Shown: positions 1-8,395, numbered from the stretch's first letter. The stretch is 64,000 bases of DNA from Paenibacillus sp. 32352 (GCF_002042965.1 NZ_MZNT01000006.1:124001-188000); one strand, 5' to 3'. Numbers and translations: made by a program. The notes: generated by a model from the letters alone, not told the origin.

Positions 1-585
1 GATAGGGGGATGACCCCCTTTATTTCGGAAATCAAGAAGGATAAGGAGGTTGAGCTTACAGGGACGACCTTGCTGCAAGAGGATGGAAAGTACGCCGACT
101 CGCTTAACCTGCAGCAAACCACGCTCCTGCGCATTCTTCAACAGCATCGGCACGGGGAGCAGAACGTTACTCTTTCCTTTCCTGCCGGTGAAAAAAAGGG
201 GCCCATTGAACAAAACAGGCTGAGCTTTCTCATACAGCGACTCTCTAATAAAACGAAAACGGCTTACGAACAGGGACGCTTTCGTTTCGATACGCAGGTC
301 AATATGACAGTTACACTGACAGAACGGCTCTTTCCCTATAACATGAGAACCGAAAGCCGCAAGCTGGAGCAAATGATGGAGAAGGAGCTGCAAAAGCAGC
401 TGCAAACTCTCATTAAAAAGATGCAAAAGCATAAAGCCGACCCTGTAGGCTACGGCGACTTGGCCAGAGCTTATCAGTATAAAGCTTGGTCCAAGGTCGG
501 GCAGCAGTGGGGTGAAGCCTGGTCCAAGGCTGAAGTAAATGTATCGGTCAAGGTCAAAATCAAAAGCAGCGGCCCCATCATTTGA
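1..585 (+). CDS. Ger(x)C-family spore germination lipoprotein, 3' part only
   Basis: This reading frame is open from the first base of the window and ends at 585, so the gene begins upstream. The visible 194 residues match the C-terminal half of the complete GerC gene at 1719-2831: both have a TPxISEIKK stretch, a GTxLLxxxGKY segment and a closing block with DPxGxGxxARAY. In the family, GerC is a membrane-anchored lipoprotein that works with GerA and GerB as a nutrient germinant receptor in the spore inner membrane. The gene is followed after 36 bases by GerB, which places it in the same operon. An internal ATG at 10 is not a plausible start because homology continues upstream of it. Confidence 0.88.
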   Translation, partial: DRGMTPFISEIKKDKEVELTGTTLLQEDGKYADSLNLQQTTLLRILQQHRHGEQNVTLSFPAGEKKGPIEQNRLSFLIQRLSNKTKTAYEQGRFRFDTQVNMTVTLTERLFPYNMRTESRKLEQMMEKELQKQLQTLIKKMQKHKADPVGYGDLARAYQYKAWSKVGQQWGEAWSKAEVNVSVKVKIKSSGPII

Positions 586-621
586 GGCCAAGGACATATA
601 GTGGAAGGAGGCAGCTAGGGA

Positions 622-1722
622 GTGAACAAATATGCCTATAACGATATCACGTTTATGCAGTACACCCTTTTCATTCACAGCTCACAGGTCGGTATAGGCA
701 TCCTTCAGCTGCCTCGCCAAATTGCCGCGTCTGCCGGGACTGCCGGATGGATGTCCATCCTTATCGGATGGGCTTTATCCGTAGCGGCCAGCCTTGTCCT
801 GATCCAGGTGATGAAGAAGCATCCCGGGGATACGATCATCGATTTGCTGCCGCGATATTTCGGTGTATGGATCGGCAGGCTATTCACCCTGGCTTTTGCA
901 ATTTATTTTGGAATTTTGGCTTATACCGTTATGAGCCGTGCCAGCCTGTTCATCACTTCATGGATTCTGCCTCAAACGGCGGACTATGTCCTGATGCTTC
1001 TCTTCTGCATCCCTACTTACATGGTGGTTAGAAACGGCTTACGCGTGCAGGGCCGATACTCGGAGCTGGTGTTCTTCCTCTCCTTGTGGATGCCGTTGTT
1101 TTATCTGCTCCCTTTGAAGGATGCCCATTGGAACTACCTTCTCCCGCTGGTCAAGGACGGATGGAGTCCCATTGTGCAGACGACTTCCCTGACGGTCAAC
1201 TCCTTTCTCGGATTTGAAACCGCCTTGTTTCTGTATCCTTTTTTGAAGAACAAGGAGACCGCCGTTCCGGGAATCGTGATCGCCAACACATTGTCCATGC
1301 TGGTGTTTCTTTTTGTGACCCTTGCCTGCTTTGTCTATTTCAGTCCTGAAGGCATCCTGCAATTTAACGAGCCTACACTCAATATATTAAAAGCCATTCA
1401 GCTAAGCTTCCTGGAACGTCCGGAGATCGTGTTTCTCGCCTTTTACTTGGTGATCATTTCCACCACCTGGATGCCTAACGTGTACTGGTCTATCTTCTGT
1501 ACCAGCCAGCTGCTGGGCAAGCAGAATCATCACCGTCATCTGGTCATCTTTCTGCTTCTATCTATTGCCATAACATTCTTCTACAAGCTCTCATTCGATA
1601 AAAACGACCAGTTACAGCGTATTATCGGTATGGTGGGCGTTGTGATAGCCTTCGTTCTCCCCGTCATCTTATGGCTGTATATGGCGGGGCACAGGCTCAT
1701 CCGAAGGAGGAGAACTCCTTGA
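622..1722 (+). CDS. Spore germination permease, GerB (GerAB/GerKB) family
   Basis: This is a 366-residue, strongly hydrophobic protein with about ten predicted membrane segments, the usual size and shape for the GerB subunit of germinant receptors (amino acid/polyamine/organocation superfamily). The N-terminus contains the family-typical QVGIGILQLPR segment near residues 22-32. The start is GTG at 622 with a GGAGG site about 12 bases upstream. It probably helps bind the germinant in the spore inner membrane. The last codons overlap the TTG start of the following GerC gene by four bases, which indicates translational coupling. No GerA subunit is visible, but it could lie before the window. Confidence 0.9.
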   Translation: MNKYAYNDITFMQYTLFIHSSQVGIGILQLPRQIAASAGTAGWMSILIGWALSVAASLVLIQVMKKHPGDTIIDLLPRYFGVWIGRLFTLAFAIYFGILAYTVMSRASLFITSWILPQTADYVLMLLFCIPTYMVVRNGLRVQGRYSELVFFLSLWMPLFYLLPLKDAHWNYLLPLVKDGWSPIVQTTSLTVNSFLGFETALFLYPFLKNKETAVPGIVIANTLSMLVFLFVTLACFVYFSPEGILQFNEPTLNILKAIQLSFLERPEIVFLAFYLVIISTTWMPNVYWSIFCTSQLLGKQNHHRHLVIFLLLSIAITFFYKLSFDKNDQLQRIIGMVGVVIAFVLPVILWLYMAGHRLIRRRRTP

Positions 1723-2831
1723 AGCGGCTTCTCTGCTTGTGTATTGTCATGCTGCTGTTGCTTCCGGGATGTAACGATCGTCTGGATCTCGAGAATATGG
1801 CGATAGGACTTTTGATGGGGATTGATTTGGAGGGGGATGACCGCCTCGTCTATTATTTATCGAGCCCCGTATTCAATAAGCAAGCCAGAAAAAGAGAGGA
1901 AGAAGCCCAGGCCTTCACATCGACGGTCGTTCAATCCGAGAGGAAATTGGACAGCCTGACAAATGCTCTGACGGTACGCGGGAAAGTACAGGTGCTCCTC
2001 CTCGGCAAACGGCTGCTGCAGCATGAGGACTGGTTCCCCTTGCTGGATGTGGCGTTCCGGGATGCCAAATTCACGGTAAACGCGAGAGTCGTCGCGGTGG
2101 ATGGCCCCCTCATAGAGATTTTTCAATTTCAGCCCAAAGACAAGCCGAGACTGCCGGTATTTTTGTCCAAGCTTATAGATACGGCTTACGAAAGAAACAT
2201 TACGGTGAAAACAACCCTGCAAGAGCTGCACCGTCAAATGTTCGAGAAAGGAACCACGCCTGTTATATCGGAAATTAAAAAAGAGAAAAGCATCGAGGTT
2301 CAGGGTACCGCCCTGCTGAATAAGCAGGGAAAATATGTCGCATCGCTATCCAAAGAGGAAAATGCCCTGCTGCAAATTCTGCAGCGCAAGACCGGTGAAG
2401 ATCTCTCTCTGACGATACATGTTCCACTAAAGCAGCCTGATGGAAGTATCCTTAAAAAGAAGCTGGGCATTCTGCCCGAGCAGCTGAAGCTGCGTATCCG
2501 CAGCGCATACAATAAGGACCGGTTCGAGTTTCATATTCTCGGAAGAATCAGCTTCAGCCTGCTCGAGAAGCAGCTACCCAGGTTTGCTGCATCGGTTCCT
2601 TCCCCCAAACTCGAGTCCATTGTGAACGAAGATTTACAAAAGAGGTGCGCCGATTTGATCGGGAAATTCCAGAAGGCCCGGATTGACCCCATCGGACTCG
2701 GATTGTATGCCCGAGCCTATCATAATGCCCAGTGGAAAGAGGTGCAGGACCAGTGGGAAGAGGCATTGTCCCGCGCTGATGTCCATATCTCCTTCCAAAC
2801 GGAAATCACGAAGCTGGGTCCTATGCGCTAA
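1719..2831 (+). CDS. Ger(x)C-family spore germination lipoprotein
   Basis: A 370-residue GerC-type protein. I place the start at TTG 1719 because AAGGAGG lies at 1704-1710 and the resulting N-terminus is a lipoprotein signal: a KR-charged start, a leucine-rich core and a lipobox LLPGC with the cysteine near residue 18. Upstream in-frame codons would bury this signal. Family domains follow: an N-terminal region with DRLDLENMA and a C-terminal domain from about residue 190. It should be lipid-anchored in the inner spore membrane and act with GerB. It is a paralogue of the partial gene at 1-585, so this operon carries two GerC genes around a single visible GerB. Confidence 0.92.
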   Translation: MKRLLCLCIVMLLLLPGCNDRLDLENMAIGLLMGIDLEGDDRLVYYLSSPVFNKQARKREEEAQAFTSTVVQSERKLDSLTNALTVRGKVQVLLLGKRLLQHEDWFPLLDVAFRDAKFTVNARVVAVDGPLIEIFQFQPKDKPRLPVFLSKLIDTAYERNITVKTTLQELHRQMFEKGTTPVISEIKKEKSIEVQGTALLNKQGKYVASLSKEENALLQILQRKTGEDLSLTIHVPLKQPDGSILKKKLGILPEQLKLRIRSAYNKDRFEFHILGRISFSLLEKQLPRFAASVPSPKLESIVNEDLQKRCADLIGKFQKARIDPIGLGLYARAYHNAQWKEVQDQWEEALSRADVHISFQTEITKLGPMR

Positions 2832-2896
2832 TCCCCCCACAAGCAGGGCGAATCCGTTGAAAGTCCTGTTGAGGTTGAACTATGGTCATGATATGA

Positions 2897-2938
2897 AAAA
2901 ACTGCAGGACGTTTAGCCTAATCGTCCATGCAGTCTTT
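2897..2938. terminator. Bidirectional intrinsic terminator
   Basis: An inverted repeat pairs ACTGCAGGACG (2901-2911) with CGTCCATGCAGT (2923-2934), with one bulged base. It is preceded by A-rich and followed by T-rich sequence. It lies between the convergent ger operon and the glutathione peroxidase gene and could stop both transcripts. Confidence 0.7.
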
Positions 2939-2961
2939 TCCTGATTTGGATAAAGGATTCA

Positions 2962-3507
2962 TTACAGCAGCGATTCGATTGCGGGCTCCATGTCCATCGG
3001 CTCCACTGCCGGCTCAAACCGTTCTACGATATGGCCGTCGCGGTCCACAAGGAATTTCGTAAAGTTCCATTTCACTTCGTCCCCGACCAGCAGCTCAGGC
3101 TGCTTCTCCTGCAGAAAAGCGTGGAGCAGCCGTCCGCTGGCATTGCTCAGATCGAAGCCCTCGAAAGGAGCCTGCTCCGTCAAATAGCGGAACAATGGGT
3201 GAGCGTCCCTGCCGCGCACATCTGTTTTTTCAAACATCGGGAATTGGACGCCATAGTTCACTTGGCAAAACGACTGAACTTCCTCGTTGCTCCCCGGCTC
3301 TTGTTCGTTGAACTGGTTGCACGGAAAGCCTAGAATTTCCAGTCCTTGCGAATTATAGCGCTCGTACAGCTTTTGCAGATCGGTGTACTGCGGCGTAAAC
3401 CCGCATTTGCTTGCCGTATTGACAATGACCAGTACTTTCCCCTTGTACTGCTCAAGAGATACTTCTTTCCCTTGAAGCGTTACTGCCGAAATATCATAAA
3501 TAGACAT
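2962..3507 (-). CDS. bsaA: Glutathione peroxidase family protein (cysteine type)
   Basis: A 181-residue thioredoxin-fold peroxidase. The peroxidatic cysteine is C35 in the motif NTASKCGFTPQY, and the family motifs LGFPCNQF and WNFTKFLVDRDG follow. It has cysteine where some animal enzymes have selenocysteine. In Bacillota such proteins usually use thioredoxin or bacillithiol systems rather than glutathione; that is family knowledge and not visible here. It reduces hydrogen peroxide or organic hydroperoxides in the cytoplasm. It begins four bases after the ohrR stop on the same strand, so the two genes are almost certainly cotranscribed and induced together by organic peroxide. Confidence 0.93.
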   Translation of the reverse strand: MSIYDISAVTLQGKEVSLEQYKGKVLVIVNTASKCGFTPQYTDLQKLYERYNSQGLEILGFPCNQFNEQEPGSNEEVQSFCQVNYGVQFPMFEKTDVRGRDAHPLFRYLTEQAPFEGFDLSNASGRLLHAFLQEKQPELLVGDEVKWNFTKFLVDRDGHIVERFEPAVEPMDMEPAIESLL

Positions 3508-3510
3508 GGT

Positions 3511-3960
3511 TCATTCCTCCGTTTGCATGTGATGGATTGTATGCAGGAGCGCCGTTAATCTTTCACGCCACTCCGCTGCTTCTTCCTGCTCTATCCCCAT
3601 CCGGCAAAATAAGCGGCCAGGGATGTCATAAGCCTGTTCCTTCAGCCTGGTTCCCTGCTCTGTCAGGCGGATTATGACCTGACGTTCGTCCTTGCTGTCC
3701 CGCACGCGCTTTATTAGCTCCATCTGCTCCAGACGCTTCAATAGCGGCGTCAGGGTGCCGGAATCCAAATACAGCCGGCTGCCGAGCTCCTTCACCGTGA
3801 CCCCGTCCTCTTCCCACAGGGCCAGCAGCGTAACATACTGCGTGTACGTTAGACCCAGCTCATCCAACAGCGGCCTGTACAGCCGCGTAATTTCTTTGGA
3901 GCAGGCATATACGGCAAAGCACAGCTGGTTCTCCAGCTTCAGCCAGTCATCCTTGTTCAT
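3511..3960 (-). CDS. ohrR: Organic hydroperoxide-sensing MarR-family repressor OhrR
   Basis: A 149-residue winged-helix regulator. The start at 3960 is chosen for a GGAGGTG site just upstream; an extension to 4026 would run through the operator. The motif LENQLCFAVYACSKE carries the reactive cysteine C14 at the position of the peroxide-sensing cysteine of Bacillus OhrR, followed by the family sequence LGLTYTQYVTLLALWE. In the family, oxidation of this cysteine releases DNA. The gene precedes glutathione peroxidase instead of the usual ohr peroxidase. An OhrR-type palindrome lies directly upstream and implies autoregulation. Confidence 0.93.
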   Translation of the reverse strand: MNKDDWLKLENQLCFAVYACSKEITRLYRPLLDELGLTYTQYVTLLALWEEDGVTVKELGSRLYLDSGTLTPLLKRLEQMELIKRVRDSKDERQVIIRLTEQGTRLKEQAYDIPGRLFCRMGIEQEEAAEWRERLTALLHTIHHMQTEE

Positions 3961-3983
3961 CCGCACCTCCACTATACATTTTG

Positions 3984-4011
3984 CAAAATTAAATTGTGTA
4001 CAATTTATTTG
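3984..4011. promoter_or_regulatory. OhrR operator (inverted repeat)
   Basis: The core is AAATTGT-GT-ACAATTT with A/T-rich symmetrical flanks, 24-51 bases upstream of the ohrR start. It matches the known AT-rich OhrR box built around TACAATT/AATTGTA. It should control the ohrR-gpx transcript. Confidence 0.75.
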
Positions 4012-4135
4012 TTTAAAAGATATCATGGTCTGCTGTTCTTGTCAATCCGGATTTTGGGCATCTACCGTTCCGGGTAAGAACAAGACTGGGCTGGCGCCGC
4101 AAAGCAGCTCCTTGGTTTCGAAGCCGAATTATGGG

Positions 4136-4170
4136 AAAAAGCCGATGCCATAAGGCATCGGACTTTTTTT
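4136..4170. terminator. Bidirectional intrinsic terminator
   Basis: A perfect stem CCGATGCC (4142-4149) / GGCATCGG (4154-4161) is flanked by five A upstream and seven T downstream. It sits just past the 3' end of the aldo/keto reductase gene and can terminate that minus-strand transcript. Between it and the ohrR operator I see no gene. Confidence 0.85.
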
Positions 4171-4186
4171 CATTAGCCGAAAAGTT

Positions 4187-5161
4187 CTATGGAAGTCGGT
4201 ATAAAGCGAACGGAGCCCCATAACGAAACGGCTCGCTGATAGAGCTCAATTCCTGCTGATGCTCCGCTGTAAGGTCGACGGATAAGCTTCGCAAGTTTTC
4301 CGTTACTTGTTCTACACGCGTCGCTCCTACAATCACGGTGGATACGGCAGGCTGCTGCATCAGCCAAGCAATCGAAATCGCACTTGGGGAGCAGCCCGCT
4401 TCAGCTGCAAGCTGACTTACTTTCGTGCCCAACGCGATTCTGTCCTCGCTAAGAAACCGGCTGAAATTCGGGTCCGTTTGCGCGCGTGACCCTGCGGGAG
4501 CGGCGTCCAGAGCATTGTATTTGCCGGTAAGAATGCCCCCGGCCAGCGGAAAATAAGGAATAATCCCTACCCCTTGATCCAGACAAAGCGGGACCAGCTC
4601 CTGCTCCGGCGTCCGGTCGGCTAAGGAATAGCTGATTTGTGTAGAAACAAACCGGTTCAGGCCCAGACGCTCGCTGATGCCAAGAGCCTTCATGAGCTCC
4701 CAGGCCGCATAGTTGGAAGCCCCGATATACCGCACCTTCCCGGACCGCACCATATCATCCAGCGCCCGAAGCGTTTCTTCAAGGGGCGTATCGGGATCAA
4801 ACGTATGAATTTGATACAAATCCACATAGTCCGTCTTCAACCGGCGCAAGCTGTCCTCCAGCTCCCGCTGGAGATGATATCTTGACGAGCCTCTTTCATT
4901 CGGCCCCGGTCCGCGGACCAGGCCGGCTTTGGTCGCCAGAACCACCTCTTGCCTTCTGCCCTCCAGGGCCAGACCAATGATTCGTTCCGATTCGGACTGG
5001 GCGTAAATGTTGGCGGTATCAATGAAATTGATTCCGTTGTCCAATGCATGATGAATGATCTGCGTGGAAGCCTGCTGATCGGCCCGTTTGCCGAACGCAT
5101 TGGTCCCCAGGCCCAGAACGGACACCTTCAACCCGCTATTTCCTAAACGTCGAAATTGCAT
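4187..5161 (-). CDS. Aldo/keto reductase
   Basis: A 324-residue NADPH-dependent oxidoreductase of the (beta/alpha)8-barrel AKR superfamily. Visible family motifs are FRRLGNSGLKVSVLGLGTNAFG at the N-terminus, FIDTANIYAQSESERIIG with the catalytic Asp and Tyr, ATKAG with the catalytic Lys, and YQIHTFDP with the catalytic His. The start at 5161 gives the standard family N-terminus and has a GGGAG site upstream; an in-frame extension to 5284 lacks homology. It should reduce aldehydes or ketones in the cytoplasm. The substrate cannot be told; the sequence resembles the YhdN/YccK general-stress group. It appears to be monocistronic. Confidence 0.9.
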   Translation of the reverse strand: MQFRRLGNSGLKVSVLGLGTNAFGKRADQQASTQIIHHALDNGINFIDTANIYAQSESERIIGLALEGRRQEVVLATKAGLVRGPGPNERGSSRYHLQRELEDSLRRLKTDYVDLYQIHTFDPDTPLEETLRALDDMVRSGKVRYIGASNYAAWELMKALGISERLGLNRFVSTQISYSLADRTPEQELVPLCLDQGVGIIPYFPLAGGILTGKYNALDAAPAGSRAQTDPNFSRFLSEDRIALGTKVSQLAAEAGCSPSAISIAWLMQQPAVSTVIVGATRVEQVTENLRSLSVDLTAEHQQELSSISEPFRYGAPFALYRLP

Positions 5162-5330
5162 AGCATGTACTCCCTTCCCAACATAAGATTTGGTTGTCTC
5201 TTGATCGAGCCCGTCGGGCCCGAGCCGTACTGGGTACTGCTTAAGCAGCTTGGAAGGCGTTTCTCGCAGAACTGCGGTTTCCAAGGGGACGGGAGAAATC
5301 GATCACAAGAGACGAATACAACCGGAGAAA

Positions 5331-5358
5331 GTAAAGGCAGAGCATCCGCTCCGCCTTC
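5331..5358 (-). terminator. Possible intrinsic terminator after the 106-residue gene
   Basis: On the minus strand AAGGCGGAGC pairs with GCTCTGCCTT and is followed by a short T-rich run. It lies just downstream of the hypothetical gene ending at 5372. Confidence 0.5.
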
Positions 5359-5371
5359 CGATGTTCCCGGT

Positions 5372-5692
5372 TTATTTAGGATGAAACAACCCCTGCTTCA
5401 CGATAGCGTCCGCCAGCTCCGCATCTTTCAAGGTAATGTCCATATCCGGAATTTTAACGACAAACCGGCGTTTATCTGCATCATACAGCACCCCTCCCAC
5501 CGGATGAAGCTCGTAGAGCGGCATGTAGTCCGAAGGGATTTTTTTCATTTGTTGAATGATCGAGAATACCTCGCCCCAAAAAGGCAAATCGGTACGCCGC
5601 CTGCATTCGGCGATCGTTCGCTTCAGCTGCTCGCTGAGTGTGTCCCGGCTGACTGACCATAGCATCTCTTCTCTCTCGCTGTGTGAATTCAT
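5372..5692 (-). CDS. Hypothetical protein, 106 residues
   Basis: I do not recognise this protein. A strong GGGAGGG ribosome site precedes the ATG at 5692. It starts 27 bases after the end of the luciferase-like oxidoreductase gene and so is probably its cotranscribed partner. The sequence is soluble and of mixed charge, with a predicted helical N-terminal half (to about residue 50) and a beta-rich C-terminal half containing GGVLYDADKRRFVVKIPD. No signal peptide, metal motif or membrane segment is visible. Codon use matches the neighbours, and the clear ribosome site supports it being a real gene. Confidence 0.65.
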   Translation of the reverse strand: MNSHSEREEMLWSVSRDTLSEQLKRTIAECRRRTDLPFWGEVFSIIQQMKKIPSDYMPLYELHPVGGVLYDADKRRFVVKIPDMDITLKDAELADAIVKQGLFHPK

Positions 5693-5719
5693 GGAACCCT
5701 CCCTGGTTAGTAACGGGAC

Positions 5720-6721
5720 TCAAAGGTCGAAAGCATCCGCAAGCAGCCGGTAGGACCGCAGCTTGGCTTCAAAGTCGTATGTGATCGTCACCAGCATAAG
5801 CTCCTCCGTCCGGTACTGCTCTGCCAGGCGTAACAGCCTTGCCTTGACCTGCTCCGGTGTCCCTACGATCATCCGTTTCCGGTTATCTTCGATCCAGTTT
5901 CGATCATAGGGCGTATACGGATAACGCTTCGCTTTTTCGATGGAAGGCGTGCCTGTTACAGAACTGCGCCCTTTTTCAAACAGCAGCAGCCTCAAATCCA
6001 GGCTGGAGGCTATCTCATTAGCCGCCTCCTCCGTCTCCGCGCAAATGACGAAAACTGCGAGCAGCGACTTCGGCTTGTCTCCAAGCACGGACGGTTGAAA
6101 CCTCCGCTGATATCCCCGCATCTCGTCGTCTCCGCCAAAGCCGTTAATAAACTGTGCGAACGCAAACCCCGCACCGAATTGTGCGGCCAACCGGGCGCTC
6201 TCACCGCTAGAGCCGAGCAGCCACAGCTCCGGAGCCGTGTCCACGATCGGGGTGGCACGCAATCCCGCATAAGCGTGATCATCCGGAAGCGAATCATGCA
6301 AATAATCGATCAAATCCTCGATTTGCTTCGGGTACAGATCCAGCGCGGACGTCTTGCCTTCCTGCAGCGCCCTGGTGGACAGCGGCATTCCTCCCGGCGC
6401 CCGTCCTATCCCGAGATCGATTCTCCCGGGGTACAGCGCCTCCAATAACCGGAAATTCTCCGCTACTTTAAATGCGCTGTAATGCGGCAGCATAACGCCT
6501 CCCGAGCCAATACGTATGCTGGAGGTCCGGGCTGCCAAATGGCTGATAAGCACCTCAGGGCTCGAGCCGGCCAGGCTCATCGTAAAATGGTGCTCCGCTA
6601 CCCAAAACCGGGAATATCCCAGCTGCTCGGTCTCCTGAGCCAGCCTTGCCGTCAGGGCCAATGCCTCTGACGCACTGCTGCCTTCCGCAATGGGAGACTG
6701 GTCCAACACGCTTAACCTCAC
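5720..6721 (-). CDS. Luciferase-like (LLM class) flavin-dependent oxidoreductase
   Basis: A 333-residue member of the bacterial luciferase-like FMN/F420 superfamily. The N-terminus RLSVLDQSPIAEG, the motif RFWVAEHH and the segment YPGRIDLGIGRAPG are typical of the single-subunit MsnO8/YhbW-like group. The GTG start at 6721 gives the family N-terminus and has AAGGAGGG seven bases upstream. Family members are FMN-dependent monooxygenases or reductases; the substrate is unknown. It heads a probable two-gene transcript with the 106-residue protein and is divergent from an acetyltransferase gene. Confidence 0.9.
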   Translation of the reverse strand: MRLSVLDQSPIAEGSSASEALALTARLAQETEQLGYSRFWVAEHHFTMSLAGSSPEVLISHLAARTSSIRIGSGGVMLPHYSAFKVAENFRLLEALYPGRIDLGIGRAPGGMPLSTRALQEGKTSALDLYPKQIEDLIDYLHDSLPDDHAYAGLRATPIVDTAPELWLLGSSGESARLAAQFGAGFAFAQFINGFGGDDEMRGYQRRFQPSVLGDKPKSLLAVFVICAETEEAANEIASSLDLRLLLFEKGRSSVTGTPSIEKAKRYPYTPYDRNWIEDNRKRMIVGTPEQVKARLLRLAEQYRTEELMLVTITYDFEAKLRSYRLLADAFDL

Positions 6722-6819
6722 AGCAATTCCCTCCTTCCTGTTCGTTATTCGGAGCATACCCGAATATGGGCATTCCTTTGCAATCCACGTGAAGCTTCGC
6801 CTTCATTTCCGATTTTTTC

Positions 6820-6839
6820 TTTTATAGTATACAATAAAA
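6820..6839. promoter_or_regulatory. Near-palindromic element in divergent promoter region
   Basis: TTTTATAGTATACAATAAAA reads almost the same on both strands and lies between the divergent oxidoreductase and acetyltransferase genes. It contains TATACAAT-like and TATACTATA-like -10 sequences on the two strands, so it may be the overlapping core promoters or a repressor site. The rest of the spacer shows nothing clear. Confidence 0.4.
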
Positions 6840-6920
6840 GCAGCTTTTGAATGGTGGAATCATCATTCTATTCCGATGGGAGCTTGCTACAACAACTTCA
6901 TTATTACCGGAGGCATGAAT

Positions 6921-7478
6921 ATGATTAGACTCGCTCAACCGGCGGATGCTCCTGCAGCCGCAGCTTTAATCTACCAAGCGATTAAGGATATTGGCTTTCA
7001 ATTGACGGGAGCCGACACAGAACAAGAGGTGCTGGAGCGGTTAACGCGATTTTTCCAGACCGAGGGGAACCGGTTCAGCTACCCTAACCTTCTCGTTAAA
7101 GAACTAGACGGTGTAGTGGCCGGCATGATTTTGTGCTACCACGGCTCAGATGCCGAAACGATAGATCGACCGATCCTGGAGCAGCTTCGTTCGTTAAAGA
7201 ACGACCCGAACCTGTCACTGGATAAGGAGGCCGATGAGGATGAATATTACATCGATGCTCTGGCCGTATTCCCCGAATGGGGAGGCCGAGGCATCGGTAC
7301 CGAGCTGATCCGCGCGGCAGAAGAGCACGGGCGGCAGCTCGGCTACGACAAAATTGCCCTGAACGTCGAGCAATATAACGAAAAGGCCTGTGCTTTATAT
7401 AAAAAGCTGGGGTATGAAGCGGACAAAAACACGGTGATTAACGGGCACACTTATTTTCATATGGTCAAACGGCTCTAA
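6921..7478 (+). CDS. GNAT family N-acetyltransferase
   Basis: About 185 residues. The N-terminus MIRLAQPADAPAAAALI and the acetyl-CoA loop WGGRGIGTELIRAAEEHGRQLG are typical of GNAT enzymes, as is the closing NEKACALYKKLGYE. I prefer ATG 6921 because GGAGG at 6909-6913 leaves seven bases to it, whereas ATG 6915 would sit directly on the ribosome site. The enzyme transfers an acetyl group from acetyl-CoA to an amine; the substrate cannot be deduced. It is divergent from the luciferase-like gene and convergent with the small membrane protein. Confidence 0.88.
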   Translation: MIRLAQPADAPAAAALIYQAIKDIGFQLTGADTEQEVLERLTRFFQTEGNRFSYPNLLVKELDGVVAGMILCYHGSDAETIDRPILEQLRSLKNDPNLSLDKEADEDEYYIDALAVFPEWGGRGIGTELIRAAEEHGRQLGYDKIALNVEQYNEKACALYKKLGYEADKNTVINGHTYFHMVKRL

Positions 7479-7516
7479 GGTTTCCCAGCAGGCGCAGCTG
7501 ATTCCGGAAACAATCG

Positions 7517-7549
7517 AACCCGTTTCTTCATCTCGAGGGAACGGGTTTC
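7517..7549 (+). terminator. Possible terminator hairpin between convergent genes
   Basis: AACCCGTT (7517-7524) pairs with AACGGGTT (7540-7547), followed by TTCTT. It lies 39 bases after the acetyltransferase stop and overlaps the 3' end of the convergent small membrane protein gene. The T-run is weak. Confidence 0.45.
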
Positions 7550-7839
7550 TTGCGCGGAAGATGGAGCATCACGGCACTTAACAGAAGGCATGCCGGTACG
7601 GCTGCAATGAACCAGAACTCCATGCTGATTACAAACAATAGCAGAGGTGCAGCCAGAAGGAACGAAATATACAGCAAAAGCGGTACCCTGGCCAAAGCGC
7701 CAATGAACCCAACTATGACAGACGGAACCAGAAAAGGAGTCAGGAATCCGCTCCCTTCTTTCTCCAATGACAGTACGCTGATGACAGCACAAATAACCGC
7801 AACAGCAAAACATAACAGACTGTATGGACGAAGCCTCAT
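7528..7839 (-). CDS. Small membrane protein, unknown function
   Basis: A 103-residue protein with three or four hydrophobic segments (about residues 5-22, 31-48, 50-66 and 70-90) and a basic C-terminus, so it is probably an integral membrane protein. The ATG at 7839 is chosen because AGGAGGT lies about eight bases upstream; a 24-residue in-frame extension lacks a ribosome site. It follows the Rrf2-type regulator gene by 76 bases on the same strand and could be its cotranscribed target. I recognise no family motif. Confidence 0.65.
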   Translation of the reverse strand: MRLRPYSLLCFAVAVICAVISVLSLEKEGSGFLTPFLVPSVIVGFIGALARVPLLLYISFLLAAPLLLFVISMEFWFIAAVPACLLLSAVMLHLPRKKPVPSR

Positions 7840-7915
7840 CCCACGACCTCCTGATCGTTCTGTTTGTACACTGCACTGCGTACGCAATAATTTCATACGC
7901 CGCCCTCTCACAGCT

Positions 7916-8341
7916 TTAAGACTCTTCTATCATCTGAGACACGATATGCTTCAGTGTGACTTTGCTTAATTCATCTTCCATCGCCTTTTGCGCCTGCAGG
8001 AACGTCGATTCCAATGCACCTTGAATATTTCGGCCTACCGCACATTGCGGGTTCGGGTTCTCATGTACGGAGAACAGCTCCTCCTTATGATCGGCTTGAA
8101 CGGCGCGGTACACCTCCAGCAGGGTAATTTGCTCCATCGGCCGCGCCAGAACGGCTCCCGCCACCCCAGGATTCGTGATGACGAGTCCTGCTTTATTCAG
8201 CATGCTCATGATTCGCCTTATAACTACTGGATTCGTGTTGACGCTGCTGGCTATAAAGTCGGAGGTGTTCCGGCCTTCCTTGTTGACTTCAAGAAGCGAT
8301 AATATGTGGATGGCAACAGCAAAACGGCTGCTTATCGTCAT
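7916..8341 (-). CDS. Rrf2-family transcriptional regulator (YwnA-like)
   Basis: A 141-residue protein with the Rrf2 winged helix at its N-terminus: SSRFAVAIHILSLLE, then a recognition region with SSVNTNPVVIRRIMSMLNKAGLV and the wing GVAGAVLARP. It has a single cysteine (NPQCAVGRNIQ near residue 100) and not the three-cysteine iron-sulfur pattern of IscR or NsrR. It is therefore more like YwnA/CymR-type members, which do not hold a cluster. The DNA target is unknown. It is followed by the small membrane protein gene. Confidence 0.88.
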   Translation of the reverse strand: MTISSRFAVAIHILSLLEVNKEGRNTSDFIASSVNTNPVVIRRIMSMLNKAGLVITNPGVAGAVLARPMEQITLLEVYRAVQADHKEELFSVHENPNPQCAVGRNIQGALESTFLQAQKAMEDELSKVTLKHIVSQMIEES

Positions 8342-8395
8342 GCGACTCCCCTCTTCCTTGATCGCAGCTCAACCGAGCTTCGACTCTTTTGCTAT

